Source of the DNA: Rhabditoides inermis
Taxonomy: Eukaryota; Nematoda; Chromadorea; Rhabditida; Rhabditidae
NCBI GenBank assembly: GCA_963966185.1
Contig: CAWZYM010000283.1
Location: 212,501 to 276,500, forward strand
Direction of reading: 5' to 3'
Length of the DNA stretch: 64,000 bases
Shown: one piece after another, positions 1-12,100 of the stretch
How positions within the stretch are numbered: position 1 is the first letter of the stretch
How the letters are laid out: every line of letters begins with the position of its first letter
Translations under genes and position numbers: made by a program
Notes under the pieces: model-generated
Seen by the model: the letters and a program-made list of their open reading frames with translations, nothing else
The model's database searches: none
What the model was told of the DNA's origin: nothing

Positions 1-300
1 TATCTCACGATCATTCTCACGCTTACTCTCACGCTCATTCTCACGCTCACTCTCACGCTCACTCACACGCCACACGCTTTCTCTCACGCTCGCTCTCACG
101 CTCTTTCACACTCATTCTCACGCTCATTCTCACGCTCACTCTCACGCTCACTCTCACGCTCACTCTCACTCTCACGCTCACTCACACGCTTTCTCTCACG
201 CTCACTCTCACGCTCACTCTCACCTCACGATCTCTTTCACGCTCGCTCTCACGCTCTTTCACACTCACTCACACGCTCACTCTCACGCTCACTCTCACCA
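1..300. repeat. CTCACGCT/CTCACTCT minisatellite at window edge
   Basis: Imperfect tandem array of short units of the type CTCACGCT, CTCACTCT and CTTTCTCTCACG. It starts at the window edge, so its full length is unknown. No open reading frame is supported. Confidence 0.9.
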
Positions 301-1231
301 ACCGGCACGATTAGCATGTGCATAACCGTGTAGGTCAAATCGAACACTCCAAACGTGAACAACAGGTACTTGTAGTTGCCGATATCACAGCTTGTCTGGA
401 AAAAAATGCCTTTCCGATGACTGTTGATCTCTGGACTGTTTCTTTTTTGTTGTTGTTGTTTGAAAATGCGAAAATATACTGCGCCTCGAGAATGACACTT
501 TCAGGGCATTTTGTTCGCAATTAGGATCGGTTAGTAACGTTTACAGGTTTTCAAACCACACTCACCTTTTTGGTAATGCAGTACACAAAGAGTGCGTTGG
601 CGAATAGTGACAGTATGCCGTTACTGTACACAACAGCGTGGTAATAGCGCGAGATACGCATGCTTCTATACGACAGAGTGAGTTTTTCGTTATTATTTTA
701 TGACCTAAAGTAATGTTCGATAAAAGTGCGCGTTTTCAGATTCCCTAAAATAACATGACGGCATGACGCAAAACAGAGACAGTTTCCTTCGTAATAACAC
801 GTCGTAACAACAATTTGAGATGAACACGGATATACTATATGGTATATGTAAGCTTGTCCGTGCTATAATAAGAAAAGGTAAAATCAGAGTGCGAATACAT
901 TTCGAAGGAAGGTCGGTCAACTTGTCAAGTAGCACTAACCATGGATACATATTACGTTCAAATAAGCGAAGGTGTTACTGACGAACTAAACAGTTTTCAT
1001 CCCAGACAAAATGTTTGCAAGTAATTTGAAGGTATTCACACACGAAGCTCCTACCCTGCGCGCGGAGTGACATCTTTACAAAATCAAGAAATCAAACCAT
1101 GTCCTAATGAAGCGTATTGTATTTTTATCATGTCCGTAGTAGGTTGAAAATTTTAGTGTTAGTCGTAGTTAGAAACATGAAAATGAAGGTAACATCCTTG
1201 CTGTATGTACTTACTGCTTTATAATCATACT
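301..1231. other. Intergenic stretch, no gene recognised
   Basis: AT-rich DNA with only short open frames and no recognisable domain. A poly-thymine and TTG run lies near 445-465. I see no repeat pair or RNA gene here. Confidence 0.5.
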
Positions 1232-1742
1232 TGGTATTCTCTTTTGGAAAGTACAACCGTAAAGTACCTTTGTTTGGGCTGATTTCAATGCGACAAAAGC
1301 ACATGCATAAAACTATTATTTCTACAGTACTACTATAAACACAAACCTGCTCTCTCAAAACGATCACAAATATGTACATTGCCAATCAAATGCCAAGATT
1401 ATAATACTATTGCACACACATATTCTATCACTCACATTCTATCAACCCGTTTATCGAAAGAGTCATCTATCAAAAAGCTCTTGTACTTTCAGAAATAATG
1501 AAAACATCTTTGTAAACTAAACGTTTGTTCTTTAGCTTCATAAGTGATAAAAAAAGTATGCAATATAGCTCCTATTGATAAATTATCGATAAAGTATACA
1601 TTTCTACATATCGTTTGAGAGCAGGTTTGTGTTTATAGTTTAGTGTAGAAATAATAGTTTTATGCATGTGCTTTTGTTGTATTGAGACAAACCCGAACAG
1701 AGGTACTTTACTCTTGTAGTTTTCAAAAGAGAGTTATTGGAA
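1232..1742. mobile_element. Foldback/TIR element, family D copy 1
   Basis: Two arms of about 130 bp (about 1232-1365 and 1609-1742) are imperfect reverse complements around a loop of about 240 bp. Shared blocks include AAAGCACATGCATAAAAC and ACAAACCTGCTCT and their reverse complements. The same inner motifs occur in a second element at 51569-51868, so this is a dispersed non-autonomous family. No transposase is present. Confidence 0.75.
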
Positions 1743-1916
1743 TGTTTCTTTTTTTACACAATGTGAAAAAGGGCATTGATTTCAGATTTCCTTTTTCGGA
1801 TTTGATTGCAACTTGTTGGCAGCACTAATTATGGCTAGAATGAGCGCGTTTCAAAATTTGTTCGGAGTTCTGTGTTCAACTCATCTCATTGGAAATGCAG
1901 GAACATTATATTTGTA

Positions 1917-2332
1917 AGGAACAGTGGCGTATATATAACAACCGTGTGGTAATGAAAACTTCAAATACGCACGAAATCACTATACACCGAGGTGCGTGTA
2001 TTTTTCAGGCAAAGTGGCAAACAGGGATCGAACCCGTGGCCGCGAGATAGGCAAACTCACTGGGTCATCATGCGCAAAACCGCTGATTTCCCCGAGAACT
2101 AACTTCTTTGCGAAAGCGATCACAATATCGATCTGCAGATAGTAGCCTCGCTACAATGAGGCTTCCCGCTGAAGCATGCATTTGAACGCTCATTTTCGTG
2201 TGGTAACGGAGCGGTTTGTGGTGACTGGTGTGGTAACGCGGTAACAGCTTTGAATCGTTATTTTATCGTTTGTTTTACATTCTAATGGTTCAAGTAATGA
2301 TTCAAAGTCGAAAATAGTGCGCCACTGTTCCT
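1917..2332. mobile_element. TTAA-flanked MITE with tRNA-like core, copy 1
   Basis: Begins AGGAACAGTGGCG and ends CGCCACTGTTCCT, forming terminal inverted repeats. The right flank is TTAA; the left flank is TGTA, presumably a mutated TTAA. The same ends occur at 28323-28703 and 46322-46672. TTAA target sites are characteristic of piggyBac-type transposons. A minus-strand tRNA-like module with a perfect B box (GGTTCGATCCC) lies at about 2031-2095. Confidence 0.75.
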
Positions 2333-2336
2333 TTAA

Positions 2337-2557
2337 AGGATCTTTCTTCATTCTGAAAACTTTGGTTGGCGAATGAAACATTTGCGACGCCGAGTACACG
2401 AATGGAGTTGTTGCCGAAAAAAAAGAGAAGCGTCAGCCCGATAGTTCTGGAAATTATGAGTGTCATCGGAATCTATTCATAAACTATTTCTCACTCTCAT
2501 AAATAAATAGGCACATATCCTTGTATCTTTATCGCAACTATACCGCTTCCAGCGATT
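2337..2557 (-). pseudogene. Inverted fragment of ABCA exons 30-31
   Basis: Read on the minus strand, this stretch copies part of the ABC transporter gene at about 12845-13080: the end of exon 30, the intervening intron and exon 31, including residues [13 protein letters not shown]. Intron sequence is copied too (for example AATAGTT and AGATTCCGATGA), so it arose from DNA and not from a spliced transcript. Many substitutions are present and the exon 30 splice junction is altered. One end stops exactly at the TTAA flank of the MITE at 1917-2332. It lies about 0.6 kb upstream of the parent gene's start codon, in opposite orientation. Confidence 0.85.
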
Positions 2558-3147
2558 TTCTGGGCGACCTAACTGCGTTTATGGAAAAGAAAAGACGGTC
2601 ATGTCTCATCAATTTCTGGTGAAACTTAAGCTCGCTAAAACGAATGAAAACTCTCAGTTACCGTATCATTCTTTTGAAATTTTTGTGCCCGGACCCATCA
2701 TGAGGAAACTAGTGGGTCTTTTCAAATTTTTGCCGTCTTTATCAGCTAGCGTGACTGCAAAAAAAAAACGATATTGGTTGAAGTCACATTGTTGCTAAAT
2801 GGACCTTCAAATAAAATTCAAAATAAAATAAAATAAAATTATCGCTTCTTGAAAATTCTAGCGCGAGCCTTATTTAAACCCCCCTAATTTCTAAATACTC
2901 TCGAACCTCAACGTCCTAGAGTTCTCAGTCTCGGCACTATAGATGTGAGGCTCAGTTGATCCCCAGCGACACGTCTGTTTCTGTATAGGTGAAAATCCAT
3001 TGTGCTTGTGTGATTTGCATAGCTCAGACTACTTAGTGCTGATATTTGCATACTGTCGCATAGTTGTTTGTTGTGGTTGTCTGGTGGCAGTCATTGTGTC
3101 GATCGTCTCTGTCGATCGGGTCGTCATTTCCTCTTCTTCGGGCAGCT
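2558..3147. other. Upstream region of ABCA gene
   Basis: Probable 5' flank and leader of the transporter. A segment around 2703-2745 (core GTGGGTCTTTTCAA followed by a T run and TTGCC) resembles 23634-23665 near the LINE, so some repeat-derived sequence is present. An (AAAAT)n-like run lies at 2811-2840. No promoter element is convincing. Confidence 0.4.
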
Positions 3148-6100
3148 ATGGGCTGCCGCGCCGCGCGACATCTATGGCTCATGTTCAAGAAGGTATATCC
3201 GTGTCCTTTCGATTCGTGCACGTGTTTTCGCATCACGTCTCTCTCCTTCCAGGACCTGCTGCTGATGTGGCGTTGCAAGGTGTGGACGGCTGTCGAGGTC
3301 ATCATTCCGCTCCTCATCGTCATCCCCTTCTTCTTCGTTGGAACGGTCAGCTCGCACCCTTACTGAATATCGATCAGTTATCGACGGCTTATCGATTAAA
3401 TATCGATGCACTGTTTTTAATTGTGAGTGCGCGATCATTCGAAACAGATTTTGTTTGTTTGTTCGTTTGTTTCAAACGCGTCTCGCCGCTAATTACATTA
3501 CCGTTTGGACACCGCGCACATCCGGTCGATCGATAATGTTAAAGAAGAGGTGCACGGAATAATAACATAAAGTCGACATAATCAATATCGATATGGCGAT
3601 CGAATTGAAACCAAAATAAAAACTCTAACATTTATATAAATTTGATATAAAATGAAATAGCATCTTGAAAATCAGGCACTGCGTCAGTATTTCGTGGTGA
3701 TGTACAAACTTGGCACGAGTTTCCAATGAGAATTTGTTTTCAAAATTGGTCCCGCCACGGATTACTGACGAATTGTATCATCATTTCTCACGTGTGACAA
3801 CAGCTGGTCAGTTCATTTCATCACTCCGTGCTCCTCTCCTTTAACTTTGGCCGCTCGTCGAAGGGGCGTCACTAGAGCATGGCCACGGCGCAACGCGCAG
3901 CATGCCCGAGGGCTGCTGCTTGCGAGCAGCCTCTGCCGACGATTCAGTCGAGTACTCTGGAGAGAAAAGAGTATGAGAAAGACAGTATAAGATTGAGGGG
4001 AGAGAGAGAGGGAGGGAGAGAGAGGGAGGAAGAGAGAGGGAGGGCGAGAGAGGGAGGGAGGGAGAGAGAGAGGGAGAGCGAGAGAGGGAGGGAAGCACTG
4101 TTGTTCTCCACTGACATGTCGCCTGTCCGCCGCGGCGCGCCTCTTTTTTACTGACCCAATCACCACCCACACCATGACGGATCGACTGGAAAAGAAGATT
4201 TAAAAAAATCGTATGTTTCAAATTTCTCGCGAACCTCGCACTTCGCACGATTTGCTTCACGATGGACTCTAACAGATGTTCTGAAAATGTGACATTATTC
4301 AAATTTTCGAAAAGAAATCACTTCCGTCGGTCCGAATTAAGAACGGCGCGCAGCGCCGCCTGTTTGTCTTGATCTTTGACCCCCCAAGGCATACTCAATT
4401 TCCTCAACCACCCCCAAGGCATACTCAATTTCCTCTACCCAATACGAAATACTCCATAGTATGTGTTTTTTTGTTAGAATATCATTTGACAAGACCTATG
4501 AGTAAGATTCGAGAAATAAATATCGGTTGCGGCATCCAAAATATCTAAGACAACTTTTCTCTCATTCTGCCACTAAACGTGTTTACGACGACGACGACGG
4601 TGTGCATCACGTAAGCCCCGCCCACTGCACTCTGCGCTCATTTGTCGCTCGGCCCACTGTCTGTGCAATCTGATTGGCCGAAAGCTCATGCCCCGCCTTT
4701 CGCTCAGCCACTCTCACATCCCGGCCGCTTGGCTCTCTCACGAGCGTGCGCTTTCTGCGCGCGCTCTCTTCTTCCAGCCGAGCACCCCCCTCTTTTTGAT
4801 CAGCCACTCTATTTCTCTCTCTGACCGTCTGATTCTCTCACTCGCGCACGCTCTCTGCGCGCGCTCTCTTTCTCGTGCGAGCGAGAATGGGCAGCCGGCC
4901 TGAAATAAAATGGATCGATCGGTGAGGAGAGGGCGAGTGAGAGAGCTCGGCAGTTAAAGAACGTGCGAATAGCGGAGGAGCAGAGCAGTGAGGGTGAGGC
5001 TGCTTTGATCTCTGTGCCACATCTAATGAAGTCTGTTTTATATGATACTATGTGTAGGGGGCACAAACGATTTTACGAAAATTCGAATTTCGAAATTTTG
5101 TTTTTACTATCGTTTAATACACTACTAATGGTTGTTGAAAACCGAGGTTAAACTCAAAAACGATTTCGGAAAAATATTTAATCTTTGAAATTTCATCATT
5201 CTTGAGGGGGCGTAAATGGCGCCAATTTCGATCAATTATTGATTTTTCGTAATGATGCATCGAATAGGAATGGACGAGGTCATGTTTTCTGGATAGACTG
5301 TGTTCTAATCTACAATCTTGCGAAAGTCGCATCCATTCCTTTTCGATGCATCAAAAGTTATGACCGAACGGAATTACGGAATCTGAGCGGATTAAAATAT
5401 TCGCCCTTTGAGCCCTCTAACTATGTGCATACATAATGATTCCAAAAGCAACATTCGAATTCATTTGCAAACATCGCGAAACTTTCGCAAAACAAACTGG
5501 CAGATATGAAGATCGAACGCGCCTGGTTAGTACCAGTACTCCCTCACCCTACCACTTGAGCTATTCCACATCATGTTCATACGGCGTTCATTCATTCATC
5601 ATGTTCATGTTCATGTTCATGTTCATACATACGGCCGTTACTTACGTACTTTTCGAAAGAGAATCATGCTTCTCGTCATTTCGAGACGAGACAACGCGGC
5701 CCGTTGACGCGAGATTCTCGAATGCGAGTAATGAGAAGCGTGATTTCGCGCCCACACGCGAGAACCGGGAATTCGAGACCTAACCCAACTAGCGCGTGGT
5801 CAGTTTCTTCGGAAACTATTTCCGATGTAGTTCGAAGTAGTTGAAGGGCATTTGCGAGTCGTCTGACAAGCAAATGGCAATAGGTCACCCCCCACAACTC
5901 GCTATGTTACGATGGATTCTTGTAGGCATGCCCCATACCAAGCCCTAGCCAAGATTAAAAATCTCGAAGAGCACCGGAAGTGCCCTAATTAAGCACCGGA
6001 AGTTCACGTCTATTCTTGTGCGCGATAGGTCATTGCGCATGCCATCCCGAAATGCGGACAGTGAAACATCGGTTCGGCGGCCAGGTGGATAGTGAGTTAA

Positions 6101-9100
6101 TTCGGAAGAAGTGGTGACTAAAGTTCTGTCTCCGCCGGTGCCAAATGTTTCGCCAAATTTGAAACACAGTTTTGCCGCAAGTCCGCACATCAGAGACATA
6201 GAATGAGTAGATTTTGTTTTTCAATAGGTTAATATATTCTTACTTGCACCATTAGAACACAAATTGACAGCGGAGCAGAAGAAAAAAATCATTCCGTCAT
6301 CAATCTTCCAAATGAAGCCCACGACAGCCTTTCAATAACTCAAATCACTTTTGGGAAAAAAACATTTTGTATATGATCCTATACTTGTGTTTTTCCTCGT
6401 CAAAAAGTGTTTCAAATTTGGCAAAACATTTTGCACCGCCGGAGACAGAACCTTAGTCACCACTATTTTCCGAATTAACTCACTATCCACTAGGCCGCCG
6501 AACCGATGTTTCACTGACCGCATGTAGGGATGGCATGCGCAATGACCTATTGCGCATGAGAATGCACGTAAACTTCCGGTGCTTAATTAGGGCACTTCCG
6601 GTGCTCTTCGAGATTTTTAATCTTAGCTAGGGCTCGGTATGGGGCATGCCTACAAGAATCCATCGTAACATAGCGAATTGTGGGGGTGACCTGTTGCCAT
6701 TTGCTTGTGAAGTGTTTGAGAGCATTTCGGAGGTGGTTGAGAGTAGTTGGAAGGCAAGTTGGAAAGCGTTTTGCAAGGCATTTGGCAGGTACATAGTTGA
6801 GAGGTTTTCTGGTAGTAGTTTTAAGAGACTGACTACTTGAAATGAACGCCCGCAGTAATTCGAGAACGCTATTTCGAGACTTGTTGTTATTTTGAGAACG
6901 CGTTATCAAAATATATCAACTTCTATCAACTTCTCTCGGTCAGCTGGTCAGCATATTTCAATAACTATTGCATAATTTCGAAATACCGGATACATCGGAA
7001 ACAGTATCCGAAATACCGGAAATGAATGTTTGCAGTTTGCATGTGTTCATGTGCCTTCTGTATGCAAAGCTGTGTGAAACCGCACTGTTGTGTGAAACAA
7101 TGCGCAGACTAGTGAGACGAACAACCAATGTTGGCGGACTTTCGTTATGCACACAGTCGTCGTCATCGTCGTCCGATGTCGTCAACGTACAGATTTAGCG
7201 GCAATCAGGAGAACGAGAGAATGCTCTCTCCTTACTCCTTACTGCTTTGAATGTTGCAACTGATATTTCAATGAGTTCCCGCCCATATTCACGTTTTGTC
7301 TTTCCTCTTCGAAGAATCAACTATTTGTAGCACATTGATTGGAGTCGTCCGAGCTTTGCGCCTCATCACTACGACCGTATTCCGCTCAATGGAGGCCTGA
7401 CTGATTTGTCCATCAATTACGACGATGATCACGGCACAATGCTCGGCTCGGTGTGGCGAAGTCTCATGATCTCGTTTCAAGGCGCGCCTGCAACCATCAA
7501 GATCGCATACACGTGAGCTGGTTCAGCTACATCTGTTCACTTCACAATACAAGTTTCAGTGTTTCTAATCATAGTGATAAAATGGTCGTGAATGAGATTA
7601 TGCAAAAGTTTGCTAGAAGGTGTGTTCCACAAACCACGTATCGGTGTTCGTGACGATTGTAGGTTCACTGGATCAATGGGTTCATCATCGCTCACCATCA
7701 TACCTCAACAGTTTCCGACTCCTATTCAAATGGAGAAAACATTGGCGACTCAGTTGTTTTTCTTTCGTCCAAAACGAGATCCGTTGGTTGAATCTTTTTT
7801 GTTGCATATAGACTTTTACTTTCAGATTCGCGATCGGTATACATTTCGAAACGTTCAATCTTCAGCGGAAAGAATTCAAATACTCTCTCTTGACTCCGAA
7901 AAAGACATATCGCTGGCAAACCACTGACCCTCACATATATACAGAGAAAAACAAGTTTAACTCTAGGTGAGGCACACTAGGAGCTAGACGATTTTTTCGA
8001 TTACAGTTTTCCACTCAATGAATATTGGTACGGCATTGTCACCCCAACGCAAACAGTTCTCGATGAACTCATTATTCAAGTCAGTTATTCATATCATGTT
8101 TTGTAAGTTTGTATAAGAGGCTCGCACCTGGCTCAGGTTTTTTTAGTGAATACATTATCGTGGAAAGTTATCAGTATGCTTATAGAATTGCAATGCATTT
8201 TTCCCGTTTAAATCTATGATTGATTGATGCTCTAACACAATCACGTGATGTAACAGTAACTCTCTCGGTTAGCAAGCAGCGGTCAGCGAGTTATAATAAG
8301 AGCACGCGAAATTTTGTCCAGTTTTGTCCATCGTCCAATCGGTTACGATCTTTGTCTCACCACCCTAATGTCTCTCGTGTGAAGATACAAAATCACCACC
8401 CAATATAATTGACTTTCAGAAAGTGTCTAATTCTTCCGCCAAGCGCCGTTGGCTGCAGCGTCTTCCAATGCCACGTTATTCTCCTTCAACGTATATTGTC
8501 GAACAAATCAGCACGGTATCGTAGCTACGAATCAAGTGGCGTGAACTTGTTTCTTTCAGTGGATTCCTGCGATTTGGGGTGTTATGCTACTCCCCATAGT
8601 TCTTCACACATCTTCCACCATGTCCGGCGAAGTTGAATCTGGAATGAAGGTCTGATTAGAAAACGAGCTGAACACTAACAATCGAGTTCCAGAACTTTCT
8701 CGGCGTTATGGGTCTTTCTCGCTATGTATGGTTCACGAGTCACATTGCCGTCGCGTACATGAAATCGGTGCTGTTGGTTGTTTTGATGGGATGTTTTATC
8801 GTGACCATCTGCACTGTGAGTACATCATATATCCCGTTTCACAACATGCCAACTGCGACATTTTCCTTGCAGAACATTCCTCTTTCTATCATGCTGCTCG
8901 TCTGTCTATTGCATGCGCTTGGCGCGGTCATCTTTGCTGCATTGATGTCGACACTCTTCAGTAGCGCCATGGTTATCAAAGGTAGATCTCTTTCAATCAG
9001 TACTACCCAATTACACACACACACACTTTCAAATGCTGTTGATTTACATTACAGTGGCCATGTTTATGTGGCTGGCACTCTCGGTTGTTCCCGTCGTACC

Positions 9101-12100
9101 AGTTGCCGTTCCCGATCCGTCGGACGTTTTCCTATGCCACCTTGCTTCTCTCAATATCGGCCACGCTGTCAGCTTTGTGTTTTCAACCTATCAAAAGGCT
9201 GTCTACGGAGGTATTGTACACGTACGCTTCGATTTCGCAATCTACTACATGCAGATATTGATCTGACGAACATGTTCGAATACAGTTCGGAAGCCTTTTC
9301 GATCGGAAGCGCTATACTTATGATTGTGGGGAGAACTATCATTTCTCATAAATGTAATATTGTTGTTTAGGTGATTGATATAGTTTGGATGAGCGGAGCA
9401 ATGGTGGTGATTGATCTCGCAATGTCCTCAGCACAAAGCCCACTCGACAAGCTGAAGATCATGTTGTGCTCGAAAAACAATCACGAAAAGGTATGTTAAG
9501 TAAACTAGTGAATTCATAATGCGATTTCAGAACAACGGGAAACACACACCCATCATCGATGAGAACCTTGCCAAAGCAAATATGCCAGCCGACATATCAA
9601 TCAAAGGATTGGTCAAGGTATGCTAGCCATTCACATGCTTGTCATATAATTAACATGTAAATGTTTGTGTTGCTGTAATGTTAACATGTAAATGTTCATA
9701 TAAATGTTTTTTGCATAGACGTGGTCGAATGGCGAGTGTGCTGTGAGAGGCATGGACCTGGACATTTACGAAGGAGGAGTGAGTAAGCCACTGTCCGCTT
9801 CACCCGTTTTGTGTAGGTCACTGTGCTGTTGGGACATAACGGAGCCGGCAAGACGACCATGTTTTCCATGATCAGTGGAGAGTGCCGGCCGACCGAGGGA
9901 GATATCTTCATATGCGGGTGCGCTTATGCAAACATGCTTATGGCTACGAGCTAGTTACAGGCACAACATCCGCTCCGACTTGTCAGAGTGTCAGGCAAAC
10001 ATTGGTATTTGCCCGCAGCAAAACGCCATCTTCAACAATCTCACCGTATATGATCATCTCAAGTTTTTCTATCGATTGAAAGGAGTAAACTCGGCGAACA
10101 TGTCCGAGGAGTGTGAGGCGATCCTCAAAAAAGTACACCTTGAAGACAAGCGTGACACGGTATAGCAGTTTGTTAAACATAGTTGTCATAACATCCTTTT
10201 AATAGCACACCTCCAGATATCGGCCAACTTGTCGGGTGGTATGAAGCGGAAGCTGTGTACGGCGATGGCGTTGCTCGGCGGCAGTAAGGTGGTGCTTCTG
10301 GATGAGCCGACAGCTGGGATGGACCCGACAGCGAGGCAGGAGATCGAGGCGCTGTTGGCAGAGGAGAAGAAGCACCGCACCATCCTTCTCACCACCCACT
10401 ACATGGACGAGGCCGAGATTCTTGGCGATCGAGTCGCCATCATGGCTCGCGGCAGACTGCAGACCTATGGCACCGTCGCCTTTCTGCGATCCAAGTTCGG
10501 ATCGGGCTACATTCTCAGTGCGGTCGCGACCGACGAAATCGATGTGAACGTGTGCGCCGAGAAAACATTGTGAGACACTCGTGACCCATCCGAACACGCT
10601 ATCATCATCGCATATTGTTCAGTGACTACATCAAGACCAACTATGTCGGTACGGCAACATTGAATCCAACAGTGCACGGCAAGCAGTTTGAGATCACTCT
10701 GCCACAAGATATGGTCGACAAGTGAGTATTTATGCTTTGATTTTTCGTATAACATATCAACATTAGTAACGGAACAATTGAGGTTTACTCACATGCTGAG
10801 CTATATCGAAACGAACGCGGGCGCCATGAACATTAGCAGTTTCGGCCTCTCTCTCAACTCTCTCGAACAGATCTTCTTGAAGTATGCATAACGTGAGCAT
10901 GCACCATACGATACTTTTTTTGTTTAGAGTTGACGGATTGGACCACAACTCTGAATTCGAACAGTCCAAAGAAGCACTGACTATCAATCGTTCAGGTGTA
11001 CAGTACAATTCATTGATTATATTTGATACTATGATGGTTCGTTATATCACACGTTTGTCAGACGAGCGTCACTCTGGTGTTTCTCTATGGCTGGCTCAGT
11101 TCTATGCGATCCTCCTCAAACGCTTCTACTATCTTCTCCACCACATTGGACAGTTCTTCTTTCAGGCACATGGATAATATATGTAGCAAGTGTGACATCA
11201 TGATTATAGATTATCGTTCCATTGGTGATCGTCTCTATTGCAATATACACTGGCTTGTTTCTGCGTACAAAACCACCGGTTTATAAATCAGTGACAACTG
11301 GTTAGCAATTTAGTGCTATCTTTCTATTCACATTTGATTGTTTTCAGCCGATCGCGTGGTTCTCTCGCCAACGCTTCTCGGACCGGGATATCTTCCCATC
11401 CAGCTCAACGGCGCGTCCACTGATCTGCCCACGCAACTCACTCGGGTTGATGAAACCGCGAACTTCACACAACATTTGCTGCACCGTGGGAAGGTGAGCT
11501 GTTGAAGTGTATAGTGGGTTCCCCATTTTCGCGGTCCGCAAACTATTGCCGTCATTTCTAGAGTAACCAGACAGCGCGGGAAATGACGAGTATGTGAGGT
11601 GATTTTGAGGCGAATAGGTGAAATTAATCGAAATTATTGTAGAAATGACGATTTTTGCTAAAGTATTGGGTATACCTGTGGGCATATCATATTCCACTTG
11701 ATCGGCATGTTTTGAACAGAGTTATCAAGTATTTCGTGATTACTATTGAAAAACTATCAAAAACGCGATTATCGATGGATATAACGTTAGTGGTTGACTC
11801 TACATCAGCTACATCGATGCATTAGACTGATGGTATACGCAGTAAGAAGGCTTCATTCAGGTTTCATCACTTTTGATCAACTCTCAAATTTTCGTACAGT
11901 ATATATATACGTTTTCGTACAGTATATTCGGTCATTTGCATGTTCTCTTTCCATACATACATTACGCATTTATGCATTTCACACCGCTACCCTAGCGCGA
12001 AAGCGAGTAATGGACTTCGAAAGACCTCTGGCCTCTGGTATCCCGTTTGTCCATCCAAAACAATGAAATGACTGTCACATCTAATATTCGATTCGTCATC

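Larger units (their letters stand above)
3346..7330. other. 4-kb ABCA intron 2
   Basis: The long second intron has no exon I can place. It holds a GA-rich tract (about 3995-4105), two related GC-rich segments near 4733-4775 and 4836-4880 (core TTCTGCGCGCGCTCTCTT-like), a TTCATG microsatellite (about 5595-5630), a minus-strand tRNA-like module (about 5508-5563) and a long inverted repeat (5866-6713). Confidence 0.6.

Noticed and set aside
1..300. CRISPR array
   Set aside because: Units are short, contiguous and without spacers in eukaryotic DNA.
7663..7812. Other reading frames of ABCA exon 5
   Set aside because: All three frames are open here; only one chains with exons 4 and 6 at consensus splice sites and in phase.
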